Positions 33,638 to 43,276 are shown, numbered from the stretch's first letter. The stretch: DNA of 64,000 nucleotides from an uncultured Ruegeria sp. (GCF_947497005.1 NZ_CANMFF010000005.1:226914-290913); one strand, 5' to 3'. The notes: generated by a model from the letters alone, not told the origin. A program made the numbers and translations.

Positions 33638-36346
33638 TTGGAATCGCTGCTTGTTCTTGTTGGCCTGGTTGTGCTGGCCATCCCGGTGACATTGATCGCA
33701 CTTTTGGTCGGACATTCCCGATTGCGTCGCCGGGTGGAGCAATTGGAAACGCAGATTGGCGCCCTGATCTCAGGCGACGCGACGGTTCCGCTGCAACCCG
33801 AGCAGGATGCGCCCTCACCGCAACCAGTTGCTGAAAAGCAGGTTCGCAGGCCAGGGCCATGGGCAGTGCCAAAGCGCCAAGAAGACGCGCGCGTCGATGT
33901 CGAGGATACGGACACGTCACCACCCGCCATTGTGTTTCGCTCCGACAGGTTTGCAGCGCTTGGCGCATGGCTGCGCGAGAACTGGTTTTACGTGGTTTCG
34001 GCCCTGTCACTGGCATTGGCCGGGATATTCCTCGTGCAATACGGCGTGGAAAACGGCTTGCTGCCTCCGGCGGCTCGCGTAGTTGCGGCGCTCTGTTTCG
34101 GCTCTGTTCTGATCCTCGCAGGAGAATTCCTGCGGCGGAAGTTCGGGGACGACGAGGCTGCGGCCACTGCCTATTTGCCCTCGGTCTTTTCCGGGGCCGG
34201 TCTTGTTACCCTGTTCGGAGCTATCCTGTCTGCGCGCCAGTTGTACAACCTGATCGGGGCCGAGGCGGCCCTGACAGGGATGGTCGCCGTCGCGTTGATT
34301 GGCCTTGTTCTGGGGTGGTTTCACGGCCCGCTGCTGGCTGCGGTTGGTCTGATCGGAGCCTTCGCTGCTCCCTTCGTGGTCGGAGGCGCATCCGATGATC
34401 CCTCATGGCTCTACGCCTATTTTCTGCTGGCCACTGTTTTGGGGCTGGGCATCGACACGGTTCGGCGCTGGGCATGGATCTCGGTCCTGACATTGTTCGG
34501 GGCTTATGCGGCGAACCTGCTTTTGGTGACCGGAGCCCCGAATACGGAACCGGGTTATCTGATCGCTGCAATGGTGCTAGCGCTTTTGGCAGTCGCCATT
34601 CCCGCGCGGTGCCTCTGGCCGGATCATGCTGGCCCGATGCTGTCTCAGATGATCCGTCATCCCAAGACTCGCCCATGGCCCGAATTCCCAGCCCGGCTGG
34701 CCGCCGGAGCCATTGCGGCAAGTACGGTGATCCTGTCCTGGCACTGGGCGGACACTGAGGCTGAATTCTGGTTGGGCGTCACCCTGCTATCCGTCTTGAT
34801 TCTGGCTCTGCTCCTTTGGGCCAAGGATGCTCCAGCCCTCCAGGACTTGACCGTCCTGCCAGCAACAGGTCTGGTGTTTTTTGTCGCCTCCCACGGGCTG
34901 GAGTATGGCGCAGTTCTGCGCAGTTTTTCTGCCACCTATGCGGAAACACCCGAGGCCGACTACCCGATGGTGGTCACTGTTCTGGTCGCCTTGGGAGGGG
35001 TGATGTCAGCGCTGATGGCCTGGCGGTCCTTCACGGCAAGCCAGTATCGCGCAGTCTGGGCCGGAGGAGCCGCGCTTTTTGCACCCGCACTGGCCATCGC
35101 GCTGGAAATAGGTTGGCACCCGGCTGCGGTTATCGGAGCCTACCCATGGGCACTGCACGCAATCTCACTTGCTGTATTGATGGTGGTTCTGGCCGAACGC
35201 TTTGCCCGCGCCGACGGTGATGACCGGATGCGTGCAGCTCTCGCCACGCTATCCATGCTGTCCTGTCTGGTGTTTGCCTGTGTCATCGTACTCAGCTCTG
35301 CGGCGTTGACGATAGCACTGGTGGCCAGCGTTGTGGTCGCGGCGGCGTTGGATCGTAGGTTCACGTTGCCGCCAATGAGCTGGTTTATCTGGGCCGGCGT
35401 CTTTACCGTTACTGTGCGTTTGGTGCTTGATCCGGGGCTGGACTGGGCCAATTCTGCCCCACTGCCCGAGATGGCGATGGTCTATGCTTCAGCCACGCTT
35501 GGATTCATAGTGGGATGGTGGTTGCTGCGCCCCTTAAAACGCCCCTTGGCGGCATTGTTGCTTGAAAGCGCGGCCTGGGCGACAGCAGGCATTCTGCTGT
35601 CACTGCTGTTGCTGCGCTGGCTCGAAGGCTTTGGCGAGGGCGGTGCCGACAACAGCCATTGGGGTCTGAGTCTGCTGGCCATCATCTGGCTGCTGCTTGC
35701 GTTTGCGCAGGTCCAGAGGTTCGGGCTGGGCGGTAAGCTGAATTACCTCCGATACCTGCTGGCTCTGTTCTTTGCAGCTCATGGTCTTTTTTATCTGATG
35801 TTGGCATTGACGGACCAGAACCCATTATTGAATCCGAACGCCGACCCGGTGCTCGGGCCGCCGGTTCTCAATACGCTTGCCATTGCCTATCTGTTGCCTG
35901 CGCTGGCCATCGGGGGTTCAGCGTGGCGGATCACGGAAATGCCGAAGCTGGGCAGACAGGTCTGTTATGGCATTGCAGGGGCGTTGGCCGCGGTTTGGCT
36001 TGGGTTGGCCACCCGGCACTTCTGGCAGGGCGCCGCGGGCATGCATGAAAGCAACGGCGTCACCCAGCCAGAGCTGTACACCTATACATTGGTTCTGCTG
36101 CTGATCGGAGCCGCGCTGTTCTATCAGTCACTGGCGCGTGGATCGGATCTGATGCGCAAGGCGGGACTGGTTGTGATCGGGCTGGCCGTGGCCAAAGTGT
36201 TTATGATCGACATTGCCGGTCTGGGTGGCTTGATCCGGGTGTTTTCGCTGCTTGCGCTTGGGCTGGCACTGGCTGGTCTTGCCTGGCTGAACCGGTGGGC
36301 CAAACTGCGCCATTCGCCGCAGCAGGCGGACCCTCTGGACCATTAG
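33638..36346 (+). CDS. DUF2339 family large polytopic membrane protein
   Basis: A 902-residue protein. An N-terminal anchor (about residues 5-23) and a short coiled-coil/Pro-rich cytoplasmic stretch (residues 25-95, RRVEQLETQIGALI) precede about twenty or more transmembrane segments that fill the rest. The conserved DUF2339 opening LGAWLRENWFYVVSALSLALAGIFLVQYGVE is near residue 108. Function is unknown; a transport or polysaccharide-related envelope role has been suggested for similar proteins but not shown. The start is TTG at 33638, supported by a GGAG site six bases upstream. Confidence 0.85.
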   Translation: MESLLVLVGLVVLAIPVTLIALLVGHSRLRRRVEQLETQIGALISGDATVPLQPEQDAPSPQPVAEKQVRRPGPWAVPKRQEDARVDVEDTDTSPPAIVFRSDRFAALGAWLRENWFYVVSALSLALAGIFLVQYGVENGLLPPAARVVAALCFGSVLILAGEFLRRKFGDDEAAATAYLPSVFSGAGLVTLFGAILSARQLYNLIGAEAALTGMVAVALIGLVLGWFHGPLLAAVGLIGAFAAPFVVGGASDDPSWLYAYFLLATVLGLGIDTVRRWAWISVLTLFGAYAANLLLVTGAPNTEPGYLIAAMVLALLAVAIPARCLWPDHAGPMLSQMIRHPKTRPWPEFPARLAAGAIAASTVILSWHWADTEAEFWLGVTLLSVLILALLLWAKDAPALQDLTVLPATGLVFFVASHGLEYGAVLRSFSATYAETPEADYPMVVTVLVALGGVMSALMAWRSFTASQYRAVWAGGAALFAPALAIALEIGWHPAAVIGAYPWALHAISLAVLMVVLAERFARADGDDRMRAALATLSMLSCLVFACVIVLSSAALTIALVASVVVAAALDRRFTLPPMSWFIWAGVFTVTVRLVLDPGLDWANSAPLPEMAMVYASATLGFIVGWWLLRPLKRPLAALLLESAAWATAGILLSLLLLRWLEGFGEGGADNSHWGLSLLAIIWLLLAFAQVQRFGLGGKLNYLRYLLALFFAAHGLFYLMLALTDQNPLLNPNADPVLGPPVLNTLAIAYLLPALAIGGSAWRITEMPKLGRQVCYGIAGALAAVWLGLATRHFWQGAAGMHESNGVTQPELYTYTLVLLLIGAALFYQSLARGSDLMRKAGLVVIGLAVAKVFMIDIAGLGGLIRVFSLLALGLALAGLAWLNRWAKLRHSPQQADPLDH

Positions 36347-36509
36347 GCGTGGGCGTCCTATAAGCGCGGCCATGTATGACCGTCTGGCCATCATTATTCG
36401 AATTATATCCCCGGCGCTCTGATATCGCGAGACGCCGGGCAAAGGTGCTTGAGACTTCGCACTGACCGCTTCGATCCATACACGCCAGTTCATCCTGAGG
36501 ACGCCCCCA
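36347..36509 (+). promoter_or_regulatory. ileS leader
   Basis: A 163-base gap between DUF2339 and ileS. It contains no T-box sequence of the kind seen in Gram-positive ileS leaders. A weak CCCGGCG/CGCCGGGC inverted repeat lies near 36411-36439. No promoter is clear. Confidence 0.35.
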
Positions 36510-39422
36510 ATGTGCGCCGACACGACCCAAACACCTGATTACAAAGACACGCTGAACCTGCCCAAAACCGATTTCCCAATGCGCGCCGGACTGCCCAAGC
36601 GCGAACCCGCATGGCTGGACCGTTGGGAAACCATTGGCGTCTATGACCGCCTGCGCGAGAAAGAAGGCCGCACGCCCTTTACCTTGCATGACGGCCCGCC
36701 CTACGCCAACGGCCACTTGCATATCGGCCACGCGCTGAACAAGACCATCAAGGATATGATCGTGCGCAGCCATCAGATGATGGGTCATGACGCGCGCTAT
36801 GTGCCCGGGTGGGATTGCCACGGCCTGCCGATCGAATGGAAAATCGAAGAGCAGTACCGCAAGAAGGGCAAGAACAAGGACGAAGTGAACATCGTCGACT
36901 TCCGTCAGGAATGCCGCAAGTTCGCCGAGGGCTGGATCGACATCCAGCGCGAAGAGTTCAAGCGCCTTGGCATCACCGGCAACTGGCCCGATCCTTATAT
37001 CACCATGGACTATCACGCCGAGGCGGTGATCGCGGACGAGTTCATGAAGTTCCTGATGAACGGCACATTGTATCAGGGTTCGAAACCCGTGATGTGGTCG
37101 CCGGTTGAAAAGACCGCGTTGGCCGAGGCCGAGGTTGAGTATCACGACAAGGAAAGCTTCACTATCTGGGTGAAGTTCAAAGTTGTGAATGCGGGGGATC
37201 TGGATGACGCCTTTGTGGTGATCTGGACGACGACCCCGTGGACCATGCCGTCGAACAAAGCCGTCGTTTACGGTAAAGACATCTCGTACGGCCTTTATGA
37301 AGTCACAGACACACCGGACGAATGCTGGGCAAGTGTCGGCGATAAATTCTTGTTGGCCGACAATCTGGCCGCTGACGTATTGGGTCGTGCGCGTCTCAAC
37401 GACGACCAGTGGGCTCGCGTCCGTGACGTAACTGTGGATGAACTGGAAGGCATTGGCCTGACCCACCCGCTGGCCGGGGCCGAGGGTGGTAATGGCGAAT
37501 GGGACGACATCCGCGATTTCCGCGCGGCTGACTTCGTGACCGACACCGAAGGTACGGGCTTTGTCCACTGCGCGCCCTCGCACGGTATGGAAGAATTCGA
37601 GTTGTACCGCGATCTGGGCATGCTCGAGCAGGTCATCACCTACAACGTGATGGACGATGGGTCGTTCCGTGCCGATCTGCCGTTCTTTGGCGGCAAGTAC
37701 ATCCTGTCCCGCAAGGGCGGCGAAGGGGATGTCAACAAAGCCGTGATCGACAAGCTGGCTGAGGTCGGCGGGCTGCTGGCGCGTGGCAAGATCAAGCACA
37801 GCTATCCGCATTCGTGGCGCTCGAAGGCGCCGATCATCTACCGCAACACGCCTCAGTGGTTTGCATCCGTCGACCGTAAGCTGGACGACGGCATGGGCGA
37901 AATGGGCGACACCATCCGCGAACGCGCCCTGCGGTCCATCGACGAGTTGGTGAAGTGGACGCCGCAGACCGGCCGCAACCGTTTGTATTCGATGATCGAA
38001 GCACGCCCGGACTGGGTTCTGTCACGCCAGCGCGCCTGGGGCGTGCCGCTGACCTGCTTCACCAAGAAGGGCGCTCTGCCCACCGACGCGGATTACCTGC
38101 TGCGCAACGAAGATCTCAATGCCCGCATTAAGGCGGCGTTCGAGGCAGACGGCGCGGATATCTGGTACACCGACGGCTTCAAAGAGAAGATCCTCGACGG
38201 CATCGCCAACCCCGATGACTACGATCAGGTGTTCGACGTGCTGGACGTATGGTTTGATTCTGGCTCGACCCATGCCTTCGTTCTGCGCGACCGCGAGGAC
38301 GGGACCGAGGACGGCATCGCGGATGTCTACATGGAAGGCACCGACCAGCATCGTGGCTGGTTCCATTCGTCCATGCTGCAGGCCTGCGGTACCAAGGGTC
38401 GTGCGCCGTACCGCAACGTGGTGACCCACGGCTTCACTCTGGATGCCAAGGGCAACAAAATGTCCAAATCGCTGGGCAATACCATCGTGCCGGAAGAGGT
38501 CATCAAGCAATACGGTGCCGACATCCTGCGCCTGTGGGTGGCGCAGACCGATTATACCGCAGACCAGCGGATCGGGCCGGAGATCCTGAAAGGCACCGCC
38601 GATAGCTATCGCCGTTTGCGCAACACCATGCGGTTCATGCTGGGCTCGCTGGCCGATTTCTCTGAGGCTGATCGGGTTGCACCCGAGGATATGCCGCGTC
38701 TGGAACGCTGGGTTCTCAGCCGTCTGGCCGAGTTGGATGAGCAGGTGCGCAAAGGCTATGCGTCCTTCGACTTCCAGGGTGTTTTCAGTGCGGTCTTCAC
38801 CTTTGCGACCGTTGATCTGTCGTCCTTCTATTTCGACGTTCGCAAGGACGCGCTGTATTGTGACGGCGACAACCTGCGCCGACGCGCTGCGCGGACCGTG
38901 TTGGACATCCTGTTCCATCGCCTGACGACATGGCTGGCCCCTGTTCTGGTATTCACCATGGAAGAGGTCTGGCTGGAACGGTTCCCGGGCGATGACGGCT
39001 CGGTCCATCTGGTGGACTTCCCGGACACGCCCGTAGACTGGCGCAACGCTGAACTGGAAACCAATATGGCCAAGGTGCGCCGTGTCCGTCGTGCGGTCAC
39101 CGCTGCGCTTGAGATCCAGCGTCAGGATAAGGTTATCGGCTCCAGCCTCGAAGCGGCACCCATTGTGCACGTCGAGGATGGCGAAACCCGTGATCTGCTG
39201 GCCACGTTCGACGTGGACGACATGTGCATCACCTCAGGCCTGACCGTGACCGGCGATCCGGCCCCGGCCGAGGCGTTCCGTGTACCGGAGATCGAAGGCG
39301 TTGCGGTGGTGTTCGAAAAAGCTGAAGGCGAGAAATGCCACCGCTGCTGGAAAATCCTGCCTGATGTGGGCCGTCACACCCACGCGGGTGTCTGCGGACG
39401 CTGCAATGAGGCGCTGAGCTAA
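36510..39422 (+). CDS. ileS: Isoleucyl-tRNA synthetase
   Basis: Charges tRNA-Ile with isoleucine in the cytoplasm. The 970-residue class I enzyme shows the HIGH signature as HLHIGH in PYANGHLHIGHALNKTIKDM, the WDCHGLPIEW block, editing-domain motifs (WTTTPWTMPSNKA), and KMSKS as NKMSKSLGNTI. The C-terminal zinc site is KCHRCWKILPDVGRHTHAGVCGRCN, with four Cys. It is the bacterial type 1 IleS. The start ATG has a GAGGA site. A GC-rich hairpin without a T tract follows the stop. Confidence 0.98.
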   Translation: MCADTTQTPDYKDTLNLPKTDFPMRAGLPKREPAWLDRWETIGVYDRLREKEGRTPFTLHDGPPYANGHLHIGHALNKTIKDMIVRSHQMMGHDARYVPGWDCHGLPIEWKIEEQYRKKGKNKDEVNIVDFRQECRKFAEGWIDIQREEFKRLGITGNWPDPYITMDYHAEAVIADEFMKFLMNGTLYQGSKPVMWSPVEKTALAEAEVEYHDKESFTIWVKFKVVNAGDLDDAFVVIWTTTPWTMPSNKAVVYGKDISYGLYEVTDTPDECWASVGDKFLLADNLAADVLGRARLNDDQWARVRDVTVDELEGIGLTHPLAGAEGGNGEWDDIRDFRAADFVTDTEGTGFVHCAPSHGMEEFELYRDLGMLEQVITYNVMDDGSFRADLPFFGGKYILSRKGGEGDVNKAVIDKLAEVGGLLARGKIKHSYPHSWRSKAPIIYRNTPQWFASVDRKLDDGMGEMGDTIRERALRSIDELVKWTPQTGRNRLYSMIEARPDWVLSRQRAWGVPLTCFTKKGALPTDADYLLRNEDLNARIKAAFEADGADIWYTDGFKEKILDGIANPDDYDQVFDVLDVWFDSGSTHAFVLRDREDGTEDGIADVYMEGTDQHRGWFHSSMLQACGTKGRAPYRNVVTHGFTLDAKGNKMSKSLGNTIVPEEVIKQYGADILRLWVAQTDYTADQRIGPEILKGTADSYRRLRNTMRFMLGSLADFSEADRVAPEDMPRLERWVLSRLAELDEQVRKGYASFDFQGVFSAVFTFATVDLSSFYFDVRKDALYCDGDNLRRRAARTVLDILFHRLTTWLAPVLVFTMEEVWLERFPGDDGSVHLVDFPDTPVDWRNAELETNMAKVRRVRRAVTAALEIQRQDKVIGSSLEAAPIVHVEDGETRDLLATFDVDDMCITSGLTVTGDPAPAEAFRVPEIEGVAVVFEKAEGEKCHRCWKILPDVGRHTHAGVCGRCNEALS

Positions 39423-39427
39423 ATCAA

Positions 39428-39458
39428 TCAGCCCCCTCGAGATCATTGGGGGGGCTGA
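39428..39458. terminator. Hairpin between convergent ileS and the membrane hydrolase gene
   Basis: TCAGCCCCC (39428-39436) pairs with GGGGGGCTGA at about 39449-39458 across a 12-base loop. It lies between the two stop codons, six bases from the ileS stop. Neither side has a clear T tract, so its function as a terminator is likely but not certain. Confidence 0.5.
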
Positions 39459-39466
39459 ATGCCAGA

Positions 39467-41425
39467 TCATGTCTGCTTGGTCTGCGGTGTCGGATTGAAC
39501 AGGTCGAAGCCAATAGCAGGGTCTGTCAGCGCTTTCCAAACCTGATAGTCCGTAAAGTAACCGGTGTGGCCCCCGGGATCGACCGGGATGTTTCGGTTCG
39601 CAAAAATCAACCCGCCCTCGATTTCTGTTCCAACGAAATCATCCTGCCGGAAGATATTGAACCATGCTGCGTTCAACTGGCTGGCCGTGACGGTAAACAT
39701 CTCGGGAAAATAGCGTTGGTATATGTGGGTGACCGGGCACCCCATCGTGATGAGTGTCAGAGTCCGGTTGCCAATGCGCTTTTGGACTCGTGGGTCGGCA
39801 AGCATCTGTGTGGCAATCACGGTTCCCTGAGAATGTGAAATCACCGTGACATGATCCGCCGGAAAGATATCCAGAACGTAGTGCAATGTGCGATAGAAAC
39901 GCTCGTCAATCGCCTTGCGGTCCGGATAGTTGCGTTGCCTCGTTTCTAAATCTTTTCTCAAGAAGCATTTGTCGCGAATGGCATATGTAACGATATCCCG
40001 TGCCACGCCCAGCCCGGCGGCGACAAAGCTCGAGAAACGGTACATCAGCGCAGTAGCGCCAAGGACAATCAGGCCGATCTCACCTTGCGAACAAGCCAAC
40101 CTGTCTAATGCCCAAGCGATCAGGTTGGTCTCATTTATCCCGATGTTACATGTGGCCTCAAATTGCTGGTTGGTCGCGATCTCACGGATCGTGACCAGAA
40201 CCAACACGATGGCGCCAAACAGAAAGACCCATTGCGCCAACCGGTTCACGATCGCGCGGCTGATTAGGCCGTTGCGGGTATGCAGGTTGGATTTGTACGT
40301 CTTGCGGCCTGCAAAAAGCCCGACGCCAACAACCCCCAACAGAACAATGGCCACGAAAGCCACGCTGAGCGTTTCAATGGATTCGCGCAGGTTGTTATCA
40401 AAAAGACGTTGCAACTGACCGCCGGACAATCCGGGCACGGTTGCCAGCAATTGCTCAATCGTCAGCCAGAGGCCGGAAATGAAAAACATCCAGAAGACAA
40501 GCATTCCCGCGCATATGCTGGGGTACAGGCGCCTGTGTTCCGTCAGCGTGTCACTGATCTCCAGTTTCGTCGCAGACAGGATGTAAAGAATAACCGTCAG
40601 AAGGATAAGCGCAGCCCAGAAGACGGACAGCAGAAAAATCTGAAAAGCCACAAACTGCTCCAGAGCCGGTGGGCAGGTTATTGTGTCGGAAGGGACACAG
40701 GCCCGGATGCCCAGACCAAGTGGTCCTATGACAAGGCACAGTGTCAGTACCGCACCCACACCGGATATTCCGCGCCAGAAGACCCGTCTGAGATAGGTCG
40801 GCGCAGACTGGATCCGCCTCAGCCCAGCTATGGCCCCACCCGCATAAAGTGCCAAAAGAAGCCAAAATAACAGGGCTGGGTTCGCGAAGAACGCGACAGG
40901 GATCCGGTCGGTCATCACCGCTGCGGCGCCGATCAATAAATAGGCGTTCAGGGTCGCGACCGCACCGAAGAAGATCCACGTGAAAAGGTGAACCAGTTGC
41001 GCCGCCAGTGTGTATCTTCCATTGGGCTGGTCGGATGCCACGCCTTTGCGGCTATGGGTTTGCTCGGCGTTGTCCATCGCCAGATAACCCAGTGCCAAAA
41101 CAACCCAGATCAGGTCGAGAACAGTTTTGATGGTCCCCTTCGGAGCCGGAGAGCGATCGGCCCAAAAAACTTCTGCAAACATGGCTTCGTCTTGCGGTGC
41201 AGACGGTTTCGACACTTTGCGCAGATTGACTTCGAATAGCTCCGCGTTTCGCGGGCTTCCGTCGAAGGTCGACTCGGCCAGCTCGATCATTCCGCGTTCG
41301 ACTTCGATCGGTGGCCTGGATTTTCCATCCAGCCAGGTTGTTGCGGCACCGACCACCTGATCGACGGTTTCACCGGGTTTTTGTTCTCCGATTCCATGAA
41401 CTGTAAGGATCAAATGACGACCCAT
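39467..41425 (-). CDS. Polytopic membrane protein with split alpha/beta-hydrolase elements
   Basis: I do not recognise this 652-residue protein as a named family. It starts with a strand and oxyanion-type motif HLILTVHGIGEQ (residues about 4-15). A soluble region runs to about residue 95. A membrane section (about 98-470) then holds eight or more hydrophobic segments. The C-terminal soluble part has a nucleophile elbow VTVISHSQGTVIA (Ser532), then IFRQDDFVG (Asp595/596) and PGGHTGYF (His620) in the order and spacing of a Ser-Asp-His hydrolase. A lipase or esterase at the membrane is a reasonable guess. ATG at 41425 has a GGAG site six bases upstream. It is monocistronic and convergent with ileS. 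Confidence 0.6.
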   Translation of the reverse strand: MGRHLILTVHGIGEQKPGETVDQVVGAATTWLDGKSRPPIEVERGMIELAESTFDGSPRNAELFEVNLRKVSKPSAPQDEAMFAEVFWADRSPAPKGTIKTVLDLIWVVLALGYLAMDNAEQTHSRKGVASDQPNGRYTLAAQLVHLFTWIFFGAVATLNAYLLIGAAAVMTDRIPVAFFANPALLFWLLLALYAGGAIAGLRRIQSAPTYLRRVFWRGISGVGAVLTLCLVIGPLGLGIRACVPSDTITCPPALEQFVAFQIFLLSVFWAALILLTVILYILSATKLEISDTLTEHRRLYPSICAGMLVFWMFFISGLWLTIEQLLATVPGLSGGQLQRLFDNNLRESIETLSVAFVAIVLLGVVGVGLFAGRKTYKSNLHTRNGLISRAIVNRLAQWVFLFGAIVLVLVTIREIATNQQFEATCNIGINETNLIAWALDRLACSQGEIGLIVLGATALMYRFSSFVAAGLGVARDIVTYAIRDKCFLRKDLETRQRNYPDRKAIDERFYRTLHYVLDIFPADHVTVISHSQGTVIATQMLADPRVQKRIGNRTLTLITMGCPVTHIYQRYFPEMFTVTASQLNAAWFNIFRQDDFVGTEIEGGLIFANRNIPVDPGGHTGYFTDYQVWKALTDPAIGFDLFNPTPQTKQT

Positions 41426-41559
41426 TGCGTTCTCCAAAATTCCTTAAAGTAATGGCACAAGCGTATCATGAATGGCGCCAAAACCCAAAACAGGCGCATT
41501 GCACCGTTTTGAACGCTTCTGGGCTTGTGCTTGGCGGTTTGATCTGAAACCGTCGAGCC

Positions 41560-42015
41560 ATGGCGATGATTTCCGTTGAAACTCAGTTCGGGCGACTTGG
41601 TGTAGAAGAAACAGACGGCGCCCTTACACGGCTTTTCTGGAACGGCAGGGATGACGGGGAGCCGACCGCGCTGCTGCGCGAAGCCGCGGCGCAGTTAATG
41701 GCCTATGATGAAGGGAAACTTGACCGTTTCGATCTGCCATATCGCATTGACGGATCAAAGTTTCAGAAGCAGGTCTGTGACCTTATGTATGCCATTCCGC
41801 TTGGGGAAACACGTACCTATGGCGAAATCGCCAAGGAGTTGGGGCAACCTGCGCAGCCGGTTGGCCAGGCCTGCGGTGCAAATCCGATCCCCGTGATTAT
41901 TCCCTGCCACCGGGTTCTGGCCGCCAGTGGCCTGGGCGGTTTTTCAGGCGATGGTGGCGTTGAGACAAAAGTTGCGCTCTTGCGGCATGAGCGCGCGGCG
42001 GGCCTTTTGATCTGA
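41560..42015 (+). CDS. ogt: Methylated-DNA--protein-cysteine S-methyltransferase
   Basis: Removes alkyl groups from O6-alkylguanine in DNA, a suicide repair reaction. The 151-residue protein has the acceptor Cys116 in PVIIPCHRVLAASG. It also has the helix-turn-helix RTYGEIAKELGQPAQPVGQACGANP and the following GGFSGDGGVETKVALLRHE. The short N-terminal domain (about 1-60) fits the Ogt type rather than Ada. It is alone, between two unrelated genes; no Ada operator is visible. Confidence 0.93.
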   Translation: MAMISVETQFGRLGVEETDGALTRLFWNGRDDGEPTALLREAAAQLMAYDEGKLDRFDLPYRIDGSKFQKQVCDLMYAIPLGETRTYGEIAKELGQPAQPVGQACGANPIPVIIPCHRVLAASGLGGFSGDGGVETKVALLRHERAAGLLI

Positions 42016-42091
42016 GCCACGAAATTCGGTTGCAATCCGCTTACTGCGGGCTCAACTTATATCAGTTGCTGAATTCAAAGGACCGCATTGC

Positions 42092-42559
42092 ATGACTACT
42101 GAACAAGACCGTGCAGCCCGCAAGAAGGCCATTATCGACCGGTTGATGTCGCTCGAAGCGCAAGAGCTTGCAACAGCGCAGGCCCATTATGACGCGTTTT
42201 TGAAGGACGCTCAGTTGGATGACCGGGAAGGTCACGACAAGGATGACATCGCCGCATCGCGCGAGAATGCCGATCTGGCGGCCGCCTTTGATGCGCCTGT
42301 CCACGCGCATCACGCCAAGATTGATGTGATCGAAAACACCGATTTCAGTCTGGCCGATACGGTCAAACCGGGATCGGTGATCAAGTTCAACAACCGCAGA
42401 TTTGTTGTGTGTGTCTCGACAACGCGGTTTGAAGTGGATGGCAAAACCTATATGGGAATCTCAACCCAAAGCCCGATTTATCTGGCTATGGCTGGCCTGC
42501 AAGAGGGCGACGTTTTCACCCATAACGGCACCGAGTTCGAGGTGCAGGAAGTTCTGTAA
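42092..42559 (+). CDS. Putative Gre-factor-like protein of unknown function
   Basis: A 155-residue acidic protein. The N-terminal half is a predicted helical hairpin (KKAIIDRLMSLEAQELATAQ, then ASRENADLAAAFDA), and the C-terminal half has strands ending VKPGSVIKFNNRRFVVCVS, THNGTEFEVQEVL. The coiled-coil plus small beta-domain plan is similar to GreA/GreB transcript-cleavage factors, with acidic residues (DDREGHDKDD) at the hairpin tip region. Sequence identity is too low for me to assign it. A role near RNA polymerase is inference only. It converges on pcs. Confidence 0.55.
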   Translation: MTTEQDRAARKKAIIDRLMSLEAQELATAQAHYDAFLKDAQLDDREGHDKDDIAASRENADLAAAFDAPVHAHHAKIDVIENTDFSLADTVKPGSVIKFNNRRFVVCVSTTRFEVDGKTYMGISTQSPIYLAMAGLQEGDVFTHNGTEFEVQEVL

Positions 42560-42580
42560 ATCGGTTCAGGCAGCGCTGCG

Positions 42581-43276
42581 TCAGGCGCGGCGCTGCGGAA
42601 CAACCTGTTGGGCAATGCCTGCAAAGGTCAGGTACAAGCTGGTGATCACCAGCCCCCAATGCGCCCAGCTTTCGGGGTGAAAATCGACCCATGCGGCCCA
42701 ACCTGCGAAGAACGTCCACGCCAATGCCATCGGCAAAGTCAGGTTACGCCAGCGCTCTGTGCGGACGGGATGGACGAATTTCAGCGGCAGGAACATGGCC
42801 AGCGACAGCAGCGTGACCAGCAGCAGGATGATCCAGAAATTCGGCTCTAGTGCGAAAATCACAATGACGAACATGTTCCAGCACCCGGGAAAGCCGGAAA
42901 ACGAATTGTCCTTGGTCTTCATACGTGTATCTGCAAAATACATTGCGCTGGCGAAGGTGATGACAATGATTGCAAACCAACCGGTCCAGCCGTCCATCAG
43001 CCCCGACTTGAACAGGGCAAAGGCCGGTATGAAGACATAAGTCAGATAGTCGATGATCAGATCCAGCAAAACGCCGTCAAACTCGGGGGCGTTGTGTTTG
43101 ACGTGATAGTGTCGTGCCAGTGGGCCATCGATACCGTCTACGATGAAGGACACCACCAGCCAAAGATACATAAGGCTCCATTTTTCTTCGACGGCGGCCA
43201 GCATGGCCAGCATGGCAAAAACGGCGCCTGTTGCAGTGAAAAGATGAACGGAAAGAGCTTTGAATCTGAGTGTCAT
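42581..43276 (-). CDS. pcs: Phosphatidylcholine synthase
   Basis: Makes phosphatidylcholine in one step from CDP-diacylglycerol and choline, at the inner membrane. The 231-residue protein has about six to eight TM segments and the CDP-alcohol phosphotransferase motif D-x2-D-G-x2-A-R-xn-G-x3-D-x3-D: Asp47, Asp50-Gly51, Ala54-Arg55, Gly68, Asp72, Asp76. The Pcs type is supported by the longer x(12) spacing and the HYHVKHNAPEFDG stretch. ATG at 43276 is preferred; a GTG at 43303 would add nine residues. A GCAGCGC/GCGCTGC hairpin (42570-42596) lies at its 3' end. Confidence 0.92.
   Translation of the reverse strand: MTLRFKALSVHLFTATGAVFAMLAMLAAVEEKWSLMYLWLVVSFIVDGIDGPLARHYHVKHNAPEFDGVLLDLIIDYLTYVFIPAFALFKSGLMDGWTGWFAIIVITFASAMYFADTRMKTKDNSFSGFPGCWNMFVIVIFALEPNFWIILLLVTLLSLAMFLPLKFVHPVRTERWRNLTLPMALAWTFFAGWAAWVDFHPESWAHWGLVITSLYLTFAGIAQQVVPQRRA

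Noticed and set aside
36347..36509. Possible T-box riboswitch before ileS
   Set aside because: No T-box sequence or antiterminator fold is seen, and T-boxes are not expected in alphaproteobacteria.
36201..37811. 536-codon open frame on the minus strand opposite DUF2339 and the 5' part of ileS
   Set aside because: It overlaps two clear coding genes in antisense; the GC-rich third-position pattern creates long shadow frames. Its translation resembles no protein family.
38022..39170. 382-codon minus-strand frame opposite ileS
   Set aside because: Antisense shadow of ileS; no domain and no Shine-Dalgarno.
42570..42596. GCAGCGC/GCGCTGC hairpin between the Gre-like gene and pcs as a full terminator
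   Set aside because: The stem is perfect, but there is no T tract on either side and one arm lies in the pcs coding end; noted under pcs only.
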